Source: Lumbricus rubellus
Lineage: Eukaryota > Annelida > Clitellata > Crassiclitellata > Lumbricidae
DNA length: 64,000 bases
Assembly: GCA_945859605.1 (NCBI GenBank)
Contig: OX243821.1
Coordinates: 194,001 to 258,000 of the forward strand
Direction: 5' to 3'
Positions 1 to 17,830 of this stretch are shown one piece after another. The position numbers and the translations under genes were made by a program. The notes below the pieces were generated by a model. That model searched no databases. It saw only the letters and a list, made by a program, of their open reading frames with translations, and had not been told where the DNA came from. How positions within the stretch are numbered: the stretch's first letter is position 1; each line of letters opens with the position of its first letter.

Positions 1-30
1 GGAAAAACAGTTGTTCTTCTCTTCAGTATT

Positions 31-300
31 TCTTCTCTTCCTCCTCCTCTTTGTTCTCCTCCTCCTCTGCCTCCTCCTCTTCCTTTTCCTCCTCTTCTTC
101 CTCCTCCTCTGCCTCCTCCTCTTCCTTTTCCTCCTCTTCTTCCTCCTCCTCTGCCTCCTCCTCTTTGTTCTCATCCTCCTCTTCTGCTTCCTCCTCCTCC
201 TCTTCTTCTTTCTCCTCTTCCTTCTCCTCTTTCTCTTTCTTTTCCTCATTCTCTTCCTCCTCCTCTGCCTCCTCCTCCTCCTCACTGTCTCTGTATTTTT
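31..300. repeat. Polypyrimidine (TCC)n-rich tract
   Basis: Almost pure C/T on the plus strand, so the minus strand reads as glutamate-rich codons. It lies in the intron upstream of the first USP exon present. No exon is visible in 1-837. The rest of that stretch is AT-rich with short TTC and TTA runs. Confidence 0.8.
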
Positions 301-837
301 CATATCCTCCTGTTCTTTTCATATAACTTTGCCAATCATTTTCCTCTATCTTTCCTTATTAATTCTTTCTTAGATTATCGTCAAATGATCATTAATTTCA
401 TTCATTCATTCATTTATTAATTAAGTTCTGAAATATTACTATTTGGGGTATTTTTACTAGTAGAAGCAATAGCAGCTGTTTTTGTCATTATAGCTACTAT
501 TATTGAAAATATTTAAACAAAAAATTATGTGAACCTGCTTACATACATACATGTACATGCAGAAATACATAGTAATGTTGATATCATTATTATGATATTA
601 TTATTATGACTATTATTATTATTTTATTATTATAATTAACACCAATATTGATGTTATTCTTAAATTGATTATTCTTATAACTCCTTCTTTTTAATTAATT
701 AATGATAATATTAAATTAACACTGGTAAATATTGATATTATTCTTAAATTGATTATTCTTATAGCTCCTTCTTCTTCTTCTTCTTCTTAATTAATTAGTG
801 ATAATATTAAATTAATTTTAATTTAATTTATTCACAG

Positions 838-7880
<7,043 letters not shown>

Positions 7881-8073
7881 CCCAACCAATGTTCTTTGAG
7901 CCGCTGTGGTCCTTTGAGCCACCGAAACTACCTTCAGAGTGCATGTCTTAATTTCAAATATACCGGTGATCACCTGCATGAACCGTTTATACGCAAAACT
8001 GGAATCTTCTTATTTAACGTTCAAGTTGTTGGACGATAGTTGGGTTTCGGAAAATTGTAAATCTATTTTACCA

Positions 8074-8079
8074 AATAAA
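8074..8079 (+). terminator. Polyadenylation signal of the USP gene
   Basis: AATAAA lies about 195 nt after the TGA stop, in an AT-rich 3' UTR. Confidence 0.6.
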
Positions 8080-8080
8080 G

Positions 8081-9423
8081 CAATCAATTAATTACATTTA
8101 TGAAGGCAGTTTGATGAAATAATTATGTCTGCAGAGTAGGAAATTGACTTAGAAATTGGAGATTAAAAACATAATCTCTAGCATTAGAAATGCAATTTTA
8201 AGTGGGAGCGACAATTATAATTATGGTCAAGAGTGAAATGTTCACAGTCCTGTAATACTGAGTCCTAAGCAAATGAATTCCTATGAAATCGTTTCCTGTT
8301 GGCCAGTCAGTATAAGAACTTTCATAATTTGCATTCCTTGAGACTTTATCGATTGACTTAAGTTTGACGATTGAAAAGAATCATTCTGCTTGTAATTAAA
8401 AAAGTAAATAAATAAAGGACAGACAGATACAGACAGACGGACAGACAGGTAAGTAGAAAGAGACAGACAGGCAGGTAGACAGACAGGAAGGTAGAATGAC
8501 AGACAGGCATGCAGAAAGACAAACAAACAGGCAAGTAGAAATTTAGGCGGACAGACATAGAGAGAGCAGACGGAGACAGACAGACAGATAAGGAGAGAGT
8601 ATAATGTGTACATAAATACCGGTGAAAATGAAATGCAAAAATTATTTGAGATCTTTGTAACGTTCGAGTTAATCCAGTTTTTAAACCTGACAGACTATTT
8701 TTGACACCTGAACAATTGAACAACTGTCTTAAGCTTGTGTTTGCCAAATGCATTTAAATGTACTGGCAAAATGTAACGATGTTTAAACAATGGAATGTTG
8801 ATTATGTTGTTACTTTATTATATTTTATGTGTAAACATTTATGTCTGATTACTATGACGAGTGTCTATAACTGTTTGCGATAATCACACAGAATGTGGCT
8901 CGAATAACAGAGTCTTACAAGTATATTTGTTGTTTCATTTCTCCAACTCACATTAATAAGACTAGTAGACTACTAGGCCTTGATGGTGAGTTCAGACATT
9001 TGAAACTCGCAAACTGCAGTAGGCTAATTGGAGGCAATTAAAAGTTGTAAACTATGTAGGTTTTTAAGTATTAATTTTCCTCTAAATTATCAGAGAAGTA
9101 CGGTATGTAAGATCGTAAGACTCTGCTTGCTAGCTCAGAGAACAAGAGAAATAGAAACAAACATTTAATGATAAGAACGTGATTATAGACAACTTTAATA
9201 TTTCACATTTACAGAGACTTTTTTTGAGCTTCGCCTTCATCCATATAAATAAAATGTGTGAAGTCTAAATCTTGTCAACATGTCTTTAAAGAGATAACGA
9301 CTTCATGTTGGCAACATCAACAAAAATAGTCTTTTAGAGTCCTATTCAAAAACATTTTTAAACCTAACAAACATAGATCAATTAATATTAATTCAAGCAA
9401 AATATCTATTTATGTTGCATATA
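8081..9423. other. Intergenic stretch without a visible gene
   Basis: AT-rich. It contains a GACA/CAGA-type tract at about 8415-8590 and nothing I recognise as coding. Confidence 0.6.
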
Positions 9424-9540
9424 TAAACTGAACTTATAGCCTACATAAAACCTTTGTAAAATTAGTTATATGTAACATGCTATGTTCTGCTAGCCTGAAG
9501 TCTTGATTAAACGAAAATTGATTGATTGATTGATTGAACA
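9424..9540 (+). repeat. LINE/SINE 3' end with (ATTG)n tail
   Basis: The segment ending GATTAAACGAAAATTGATTG has a GATT tail. A second copy at 36167-36560 is split by younger insertions, which proves it is a dispersed repeat. Confidence 0.65.
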
Positions 9541-9865
9541 GTAACAATTTACTTTGGATAAAAATTAAAAATAAGAATATTTTTCACAGCCAGAACCCAA
9601 TGAGTTTTGGGTAATGCAGTTGAATATAATAACAGAAATAGTAATAAAATAATAATATAAATCTGCTTTGGCAGAAACTACAATGCAACCCAATTGAAAA
9701 TTCTAAAAATAGTCAGATCTTTCTTAAAGACAGAGATTTACAGTGAAAATGTTCGTAGACTAGTCTAGTCGCATGCTTACAATGCACAGCATAGTCATCA
9801 CGGACCTAAGTACAAACTGTCCTTAGTTCATCGACTCATACCAAGTAATTTATATAGCTCAGGGC

Positions 9866-10062
9866 TGTTTTTACGGAATTTTTAGAACTGCACAACCCAT
9901 TTTTTCCTTCCCATCCTCTATGGTAAATTACTTCAAATTGGAGGACAATGGCCATTTTTTGTTAGTTTTAAATGTACAAAAGTGCTTTCACAACTGCACA
10001 AATCCACTTAGAACTGCACATTTTGTGTACAACTGCACGTTGAAAAAAAGCCCAGCATGCAC
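9866..10062 (+). mobile_element. hAT-like MITE, CAGGGCT family (diverged copy)
   Basis: CAGGGCTGTTTTTACGGAAT at the left and TTGAAAAAAAGCCC at the right are inverted. The internal AACTGCACA motifs match 22123-22317 and 33631-33829. No target duplication survives. Confidence 0.65.
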
Positions 10063-10410
10063 TAAAGCACTGAATGTTTTTGTCTCCTATGGACAAAAAT
10101 CCCAATGTTATTGACTTTGCTCTTTGATCAAGCAATCCTTTTTCACGAAGGATTTTTGGCTGTCACCTTAATACAATGAAATGCAAACATTGTTCTCCAC
10201 AGACAACAATGGCCCTGACCTTGCTTGTTTCCAACGAACTGACCAGGTGAGATCCTTTATAGATGCACCTAGGATGGAACTGTAGAGGCAAATGGCTAAC
10301 CTATCATAAATTCACGCATTGCCGAACAGGCACGAGGCAGTGGCGTTGAAGCAGTTTCCTCCGCATGGATGACAATACCAACACGATTGCTCCTCACCTT
10401 GTGACCGTTA

Positions 10411-10578
10411 TGTCTGTATGTGCACTTGTTATAGCGCCCCTTCAAGCTCTCTTTACTCAGAGGCGCTCCCGAATGCAGAGCGGACACTGCATCGAAGTCC
10501 TCACGTGGCGAGGTGGATTCAAACCTAGAAGCTTCCGGCTCCAAGGCAACGACGCCACCACTACACCACCGCGCCCCA
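10411..10578 (-). repeat. tRNA-derived SINE (copy 2, internally deleted)
   Basis: Minus-strand copy just downstream of the glycosyltransferase stop, probably in its 3' UTR. The centre of the body is missing. Confidence 0.8.
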
Positions 10579-10757
10579 TAGTTATGTCTGCATACTGTAT
10601 TCTGCTCAGAGTTCATTTTACCTGGTAACAGCCTCATGCAAAAATCCAGCATTGCAAAGTCAGTACTGATTTGATTGGCCACTGATGATCAGAAGAGGAA
10701 TCCGCTAGACATTCTCGTCTGTTGACAACCTCAACGTGTTTTCACAAGCACTTCTGT

Positions 10758-12509
10758 TCAGAATTTGAACGCGCTTTCATCCCACTGTTCGTACTCCGAG
10801 CATTTGAACGCTTCCGCCGTACTTAGCTTCAATTTACTCAACCTATCGTCATTGTTAAACTGTTTTCTTGAATTAGCACCGTACAGCGAATGAAAACGAA
10901 GAACAGAGACATTCTGATACGGACGAAACCATTTCTCCATTTCCTCAACTGTAGCGCCATCTTCTAAGTTCGCCGGCTGGAAGATTTTACATTCGCTGGA
11001 AATGTTTTTTGAAGCGACAGATGTTGAGTTAATGAGGAGGCAGGGGCTTTGCGATTCTTTTACTTCGGAGGGAACTTTCGGATGTTGAAGAAAGACATGT
11101 TCGCGGTACATGTGTTGGAAAGCTTCGTCGAACAGTTTAACTCGTAACACGGATAGGAGTGAACATCTGTGCATCAGGTGGCTGCATTCGACGCGTGCGT
11201 TGCAAGTGCAACACCGGAAAGTTGGTAGAATCACCAACCGGTGCGTCACAGTCGCTATCACAAACGCACTCTTCAGTGCGTCAACTTCCGTTTGCATCGT
11301 ATCCAAACCGAGATCGAACGGATTATCGTACGTTAAGTACTTCGCCGAAGCGTTTGAGTAGTACGCGTTGTCGTCCACCATCCAAAGAAGGTTTTCACGG
11401 AATCGGTAGATTTTCGCGGATGTGCTTCCCACGTAGTTGTTATGCGCCATCACGCATTCATCACACATCGGTTTGTTTTCGAACATTCTGTTGCCATGTT
11501 CAAAGTAGAAAACGCCGCACTGAAACTGCTTTGTCGACAACGAATGGATCTTTGGTAGGCGCTGTTCCTTCGATAAGACATTCGCAGCCATGTTGATATA
11601 CGCCTGATCGTGCGCCTTCTGGTATTTAACGTACAAATTCCACGCTACGCTGTAAAACGTTTGCGCGGCCGGGGTCGGTCGGATGTAAACAAAGCCGCTG
11701 TTGTAGAGATCGCGGTCCATCTGAAAATGGATATCGCAATCGTCGCAAGGAAAATACGGAAATGGATCACGAAAGAGAATGACATCGAGATCCACGACGA
11801 GTAACGTGTACCCGAGACTCAGCGCTTGAATGACGATCGCTGTTTTTACGTTCGTCTTCTCGTAGTACGCGTTCGTACCAAAGTCGCTCGCGCTGTCGCT
11901 TGCCGTGTTCTCGTATTGGTGGAGACAGCACGGAACGCCGAGAAGGTTTAACCGAAGGTGGGAACGTTTATCGGTGCAAACGAGAAGAAAGTTCGAAATG
12001 TTTAATCGATCGATAGAAACCTCTTTGAAGTTAACGGCAAAGTCTAGGAATCCTAAATCTACGATGCTTATGATGACTCGCTTTTGCGCGTCGGCTGAAT
12101 GCTCGAGACCGGAAATAAACGAACTTGAAACGACCCTTTTGATGACCTCTGCGCTCATTCTCACCTTGTGCTTATCCCCCAGCGCTTTTTGTTTGTCCAC
12201 AATCGGATGGCCGACGGGTTTCGGTGTAAACACCGTTCGGTGAACCGCCGGGAACTTTTCTCCGAAGGCATATGTCGGCTTCGGGGGTTTAATTACGACT
12301 TTTTTCTGTAGTTCGACGTCCTTGTCGTCTTCGTTGTTCGTGTTCTGTAGAGCAATGATTTCGTTTTCATTTGAAGTTGATGTTGATGGTTGATTGAGCA
12401 TGATGGTGACGCTGTTTCGCAATTGATATGCAACCAGAATGGTCGACACGAGAAAGATGACGACGAAAGCATGTCTCAAGCGAATGATTCGACCTAAAAA
12501 CCCAGACAT
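10758..12509 (-). CDS. Nucleotide-diphospho-sugar transferase (GT77-like), type II membrane protein
   Basis: A single uninterrupted frame of 583 codons. I chose the Met at 12509 (MSGFLGRIIRLRH). The 13 codons upstream of it are mostly a leucine run read from the adjacent ATT repeat, though a Met at 12548 is also in frame. Residues about 14-30 (AFVVIFLVSTILVAYQL) form a signal anchor, followed by a stem of low complexity. The lumenal domain contains LLVVDLDVILFRDPFPYF (DxD near residues 240-242, metal and nucleotide-sugar binding) and then DIHFQMDRDLYNSGFVYIRP. Both are typical of the nucleotide-diphospho-sugar transferase family (Pfam PF03407). A Cys-rich segment (CCTCNARVECSHLMHRC) follows. 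Expected role: Golgi glycosylation; donor and acceptor cannot be told from sequence. It is intronless, unlike its neighbours, which may reflect an old retrocopy. Confidence 0.88.
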   Translation of the reverse strand: MSGFLGRIIRLRHAFVVIFLVSTILVAYQLRNSVTIMLNQPSTSTSNENEIIALQNTNNEDDKDVELQKKVVIKPPKPTYAFGEKFPAVHRTVFTPKPVGHPIVDKQKALGDKHKVRMSAEVIKRVVSSSFISGLEHSADAQKRVIISIVDLGFLDFAVNFKEVSIDRLNISNFLLVCTDKRSHLRLNLLGVPCCLHQYENTASDSASDFGTNAYYEKTNVKTAIVIQALSLGYTLLVVDLDVILFRDPFPYFPCDDCDIHFQMDRDLYNSGFVYIRPTPAAQTFYSVAWNLYVKYQKAHDQAYINMAANVLSKEQRLPKIHSLSTKQFQCGVFYFEHGNRMFENKPMCDECVMAHNNYVGSTSAKIYRFRENLLWMVDDNAYYSNASAKYLTYDNPFDLGLDTMQTEVDALKSAFVIATVTHRLVILPTFRCCTCNARVECSHLMHRCSLLSVLRVKLFDEAFQHMYREHVFLQHPKVPSEVKESQSPCLLINSTSVASKNISSECKIFQPANLEDGATVEEMEKWFRPYQNVSVLRFHSLYGANSRKQFNNDDRLSKLKLSTAEAFKCSEYEQWDESAFKF

Positions 12510-12587
12510 TGATGATAATAATAATAATAATAATAACAATAATAACAATAACGAGGCCGTAGTACTCTGTTTTTAGAGGAATATAAC

Positions 12588-12646
<59 letters not shown>

Positions 12647-12670
12647 TAATAATAATAATAATAATAATGA
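12510..12670. repeat. (AAT)n microsatellite upstream of the glycosyltransferase
   Basis: Two AAT/AAC runs abut the chosen start codon. They supply the leucine run if the further-upstream Met is used. Confidence 0.85.
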
Positions 12671-13149
12671 CAATTTCTATGGCGCCGTAACACAGTCATG
12701 TCGTTACAAGGGCGCCAAAACATTGACATTGGTTGGTTCATGGTCGCTTAAAAGTTTTTTGTCGTTTTTCCGTTTTTTATTTTTTTCGAATAAAACGACT
12801 TTTTCTAGTTTTTTTTATTTCGTTTTGATCGTTTCTTTACATCTATGGATTGGTTCATAATAGTGTAAATGGTTGGGCTGATCTAGCGCCTTTCCGTTTT
12901 GTTCAGGTAATCCCGAAGACTGCGTGCCTGTCCATGTAAACAGTATGGCCGCCCAAGAAATTGCATTAATAGAGCGCTGCAACCTGAGCTTCGAAATTTA
13001 AAGATACTCGTGTTTAATGCATATTTTCATTCATAATTTTATTATACAGTTTTACTTAAGATCTCGCATTGATCACTTACTTAAGTATTTGTACCATGGA
13101 AGGCGGCTGCTAGGTCGCAGCACTCTATTTTAGCTAAGTCGCTGGCAAT

Positions 13150-13510
13150 CATATAAAAAACCGCGAGATATCTCCGCGAGATATCGCGGTAATAAACCGC
13201 GGAGATATCTCGCGGTTTTTTACCTCGAGATCTCGCGCTTACCGCGATATATCTCGTAGATGGCGGCCAATGTGTTAAGGTCCATCGATTTTGTTGTGTT
13301 CTTTAGCTTATTTAAGCGTATTAATATTTATTAAAATAACCGTTTCATGGTATTTTTACTTACTTACTTTCGCGGAAACATTGGCTTATACATCACCGCA
13401 GGCCGCGAAAATATTGGGCTACCTTTTTGCCGTCACGTGACCGCGCTCTATCATGAGTGGATCTTTGGTCGCCATGATGTTTACTTGCTACCGAGTCATT
13501 ATAGAGATTA
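13150..13510. promoter_or_regulatory. Probable promoter region of the glycosyltransferase
   Basis: This CpG-richer block holds the palindrome, AGATGGCGGCCAATG at 13258 (a YY1-like ATGGCGGC overlapping an inverted CCAAT box), and GTCACGTGAC (13432-13441). GGTCGCCATGATG lies near 13478. The same pairing of a GTCACGTGAY box with ATGGCG occurs at the two other predicted gene starts (29281 and 34295). Orientation and start site are inferred. Confidence 0.5.
13155..13221. repeat. Perfect 24-bp palindromic arms with 19-bp loop
   Basis: Left arm 13155-13178 and right arm 13198-13221 are exact reverse complements (core CCGCGAGATATCTCCGCG). The loop and right flank carry further CGCGAGATAT and TCTCGCG motifs. 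It lies about 650 bp upstream of the glycosyltransferase start. Confidence 0.9.
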
Positions 13511-13873
13511 ACCCACGATCGAAATAAAGATACCCATTAACTGATCTGGCATGTTTGACCATTGCTTGTCAAACGACATTAGCGCTGCAAAAATAACTAA
13601 TCGAGCTTGGGTAAACTATTTCCTAACTATGGCGAAAAGAAGTGCAAAAACACCCATTAAAAGCGCAACATAACCTTATGGACGATCACAAGCTCGTGTT
13701 TACATAAGACTCGAACATAGGCCTCGGTGTAAATACTGCCTAGATCGTTCCAGATTGTCGCTGATCATTTTGAAAGAGGAGCATCAATCAATTGTCCTTA
13801 CAAAAGTCATTCAGAATTATGTTTTTAGCATCAACTTGTTGTAGTTAAATGTAAAATAAGTGGTTTTACTTAC

Positions 13874-13932
13874 CTGGAAATGCACTCATCTTGTCGTACC
13901 TATTGCAACGACGCTGGTTCCCCGACTTCCAT
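13874..13932 (-). CDS. Tentative exon 14 of the SRCR/REJ gene (cytoplasmic tail)
   Basis: Acceptor ATCCGCAG, then a 59-nt open segment reading WKSGNQRRCNRYDKMSAFP, then a strong donor CCAG|GTAAGT. Its phase fits exon 14992-15181. The basic start (RWKSGNQRR) directly after that exon's hydrophobic stretch would be a stop-transfer signal. The polypyrimidine tract is weak. A short terminal exon with TGA at 13765-13796 is conceivable. Alternatively the ATG in this exon starts a separate transcript. Confidence 0.35.
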
Positions 13933-14333
13933 CTGCGGATAACTTTGTTGTCGAAAAGTGGCTCGCATTATAATAGCGTACGAAAACCGGTTCTGGTTTC
14001 ACTAATAATTTCTAATTATTTGTTCATTACTTTTATTATTATTTATTTTTATTATTGTCATCATCATCACCATCATCATTTATTAAACATGACATTTTTA
14101 CAAGAAACAGCACGAAAAGTTTTGTTCTCTAGTTAGCGGTCAATATCGCAGAAATGTTTCAGTTTGTTTATTTGAACTAGCTAAACCAGTTAACCAGAAA
14201 TCACTAAATATTTCAACTGGATTCAGTTTGATTTCATCATATAGGACACAGAGATATTAATTCCTCTCACAATTATGCTGAACTTAGGCTAAACAAATCA
14301 ACAACATCAAAACTGAGGCTGAGCAATTCTGAC

Positions 14334-14397
14334 GATGGCCTATGACAACAGAGGCCGTTGCCCTTGAAAAATTTGTTTGGCACAATACAGAACTTTT
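14334..14397. repeat. Dispersed repeat, copy b (pair with 1805-1862)
   Basis: Contains CCTATGACAACAGAGGCCGT, matching the copy in USP intron 2. Confidence 0.55.
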
Positions 14398-14837
14398 TCA
14401 CTGCCCTATTGCATGAAACATATGCGTACTATATTGGATAAAATTTCAATCTCACATGTAATTGTAGGCATAAAATAACCGTAGAAAAGGTGTTTAAAAA
14501 CCACGCACACATACATCCTTCCTTTCCAACTAAACCAAATCTTGGGCGTGACGGCTTTATAGTTAAGAAACGCAACAGTCAACGTTTCAAACAAGTTTAT
14601 TTCAGAAATCACATTCAAACTCCAATTTCAATTTATTGCAAAGTCATTGGCAGTAAATTAGATCTACATCAATCATTTACCAGAATCAGCATTTAATTAA
14701 ATAGTTCAAATTAATTTATATTTAAAGCTGAAAATTAAATGTATGTATAATTACTAAAATAAATTACTAGTAGTTAATTTTAATTGCCGACAGTTATTTT
14801 TTTATCAACAATCCAACATTAACCGTTTGACTGTTAA

Positions 14838-14932
14838 AGTGGTAGCCCACAATTACAATATATTTTTGGCTCAACTCCTCCACAGACCGGTGATCAGCAC
14901 TACGCGGACCGGCACCGGTCCACCACTTTGAG
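14838..14932. mobile_element. hAT-like element fragment
   Basis: Ends in TTTGAGTACCACTG, the inverted form of the common hAT start CAGTGGTACTCAAA. Next to it are GACCGG/CCGGTC motifs. The opposite end is missing. Confidence 0.5.
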
Positions 14933-14991
14933 TACCACTGTTCTAAACCTCTCTTTACAATTCATCTCGGAGGTTCATTCCAGGCAGACAC

Positions 14992-15181
14992 CTGGCCAGC
15001 ACGATGAACTCCATCGATAAAAGAACTGCATACCACGTAGCAATCGGCCTTTTTTTCAAGTCCCAGTCGTAGTGCTTCACTGACATGGCGCCTGATGTTG
15101 AAGCCTCAACTTTTAATCCTCGCATTGGTGTCACTTTTATCGCAAAACTTGCGGCTCCAGACTCACCGAGTTCTCTGTGAA
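14992..15181 (-). CDS. Exon 13: end of REJ region and probable transmembrane helix
   Basis: Acceptor CTTCTTCTAG, 62 open codons, donor CCAG|GTGTCT. It reads [17 protein letters not shown], then [19 protein letters not shown] and SMEFIVLA. The last part is hydrophobic enough for a membrane span of about 17 residues. Phase 1 entry matches exon 16901-17440. Confidence 0.7.
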
Positions 15182-17793
15182 CTAGAAGAAGAAAAAAGAC
15201 AAAAAATGAAGTAAATTTCAGGCTGAGTTAAAACTACGAGTAGCGACATCTTGTGAATGCTTTTGTAAGTCTGGTAACTGTGGCAAATGAATGACAATGT
15301 TTCTTCCATTGACTAAGCTAAAAAAAAGAGCTAGACTAGAATAACCAAATGCGTTAAAAATAACCAGCTAGACTAGAATAACAAGAATAACTGTAGTGCA
15401 CGGCAATGTAACTTGTTAGATTGTGTTCGAATGTAGACTTTATTACTTGTATTAGGCATTGTAATGATTTAAAATTTTCAACCTAGTCACTTTTGTAAGC
15501 TACCTTTATTACCAGAAATCTGATCCTACATATATGAATTCTTTGGTCAGGTTAATGTCTTTGTCTAGAAACCGAGCTCTATCCTGTCGATCCTACACGC
15601 CAGTGGTTCCCAACCTTTTTTGACTTGAGGGCCACTTTTTCGAAGTTCTAAGCTGGAGGGCACGTGGGCCACTTTTGCATAGTTGAAGGATATTAGGGGC
15701 AGAAGGCTAAAATTTAATTAACTAAAAGCACATAAAATTGTTATATTTGAATCAAAATGGAATGTTTGGTGTTAATTTTAGACGTCAAAATAAAATAATT
15801 TGCAACAGAAAATTATTCTATGTTTTATTCTGTTCAAATTGACAATTTTCCCATATATCTTTGTTAACCCTTTGAGAGGTGAGGGTCATATTTTTAGGTA
15901 TGGCAGGCCACTTTTGGCCCGCGGGCCATGGGTTGGGAACCACTGGTCTAATATATGAGCTTAAATTGGCTCTGCACGCATTCCTCATTAACTGGTGATC
16001 TGACTCTTTTCACTGCCTCAAGACCATGTTTTTCTCTTTTGTTGTCGCACTGGGAGTGCCTCTGATTGATGTGCACAGTGAGAGGTGCTATATAAATTTC
16101 TAGTTACAACACAATACAATAGTCACCTGACACTGTGACAATACAATACAAATTTCTCGATGCAATACAATACAAAACAATACAAATTTCTCGATACAAT
16201 ACAACACGATACAACACAAATTTCTTGATACGATACAACACAAATTTCTCGATACAATACAATGCAAATTTCTCGACACAATACAATGCAAATTTCTCAA
16301 TACAAGACAATACAAATTTCTCAATACAATAAAAATTTCTCAATACAATACAAATTTCTCGATACAATACAATACAAAACAATACAAATTTCTCGATACA
16401 ATACAATACAAAACAATACAAATTTCTCGATACAATACAACACGATACAACACAAATTTCTTGATACAATACAATACAAATTTCTCGATACAATACAATA
16501 CAATGCAAATTTCTCGACACAATACAACACGATACAACACAAATTTCTTGATACAATACAATACAATACAAATTTCTCGATACAATACAATACAACACAA
16601 ATTTCTTGATACAATACAATACAATACAAATTTCTCGATACAATACAATACAACACAAATTTCTTGATACAATACAATACAATACAAATTTCTCGATACA
16701 ATACAATACAACACAAATTTCTTGATACAATACAATACAATACAAATTTCTCGATACAATACAAGACAATAAAAATTTCTCAATACAATAAAAATTTCTC
16801 AATACAATGCAAATTTCTCAATACAATGCAAATTTCTCGATACAATACAATGCAAATTTCTCAATACAAGACAATACAAAGTTCTCAATACAATAGTTAC
16901 CTAACACTGTGACGAACAGTTGATCATCAGTGCTTTCAATGCCCGACGTCAGCAATACGACATACGAAAGTGTATTTCCCGTCGTCGAAACAACATCCCA
17001 GTCGACATCCGAGAGACTCTCCCCTTCCAACGTCACAAGATCCCACGTGTACGACAGCGCCTCTCCCGGCACGCAGTTCCTACACACGGTGAACAATTCC
17101 AGCTCTTCCCCCTTCGAGTATTCGAACTCCAGGCAATTCCTCGCGCACTTCAACTCGATGACTGGTACAACATCCAGGTGGTACTGGAGATCTCCGTCGA
17201 AGTAATCGGGTGGAGCGGTGGTGGTGGTGGTTAGGGATGGTTTGGAAGCGACCCTGGCCGCTACCATGAGGACGTGGCGGGCCGTGGCCTGTCTGGTGGA
17301 ATCGTCAGAGGATTTGTTGACGATGAGATGGAAGGTGTACATCGATGGGAAGTGGGTGAGGCGGAGTTGGGTCGTGTTGAAGTGGATGGTTGCGCCGGAT
17401 AAGGACTTGCTGACGAAGGAATCGACGAAACAAGAATCCTCTGCGAAAGAGAAACTTATTCAGAGGGCTGTGAATTGTTTAATAGTTTTTAAATTAATAA
17501 TCAACACCTTTATAAGTTTTATGCATAATTTTATTAGCATTTAATTAATTTACTCATTCTTTTACACTTTCGACCAGCAGTTCATTTTCTTCAAAAATAT
17601 TATTATCATTATTTTTTCTTTCTTTTATTACCCGAGGTATATATAATTCTTCAGGTGTCAGATATTAATAAGAAATTTAAACTCTAGAGTGGCCATCCAT
17701 GTCAAGATCAGGAAGAACAAAAGTGCTGTGGAAGGCAACAGCATTAAAACGCTGAATGGTAACAGACAGGCGCTGAAACAAGAAGCTTGTTTC

Positions 17794-17830
<37 letters not shown>

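Noticed and set aside
23..326. Glutamate-rich and serine-rich open frames near the left edge
   Set aside because: Both come from one TCC-rich polypyrimidine tract; no splice or family evidence.
12510..12548. Earlier Met of the glycosyltransferase adding a leucine run
   Set aside because: The added codons are the adjacent ATT microsatellite; the Met at 12509 gives a normal signal-anchor N-terminus. I cannot exclude its use.
16100..16912. Several long frames on both strands (up to 232 codons)
   Set aside because: All lie in the AATACAAATTTCTCGAT minisatellite and repeat the same short peptide.
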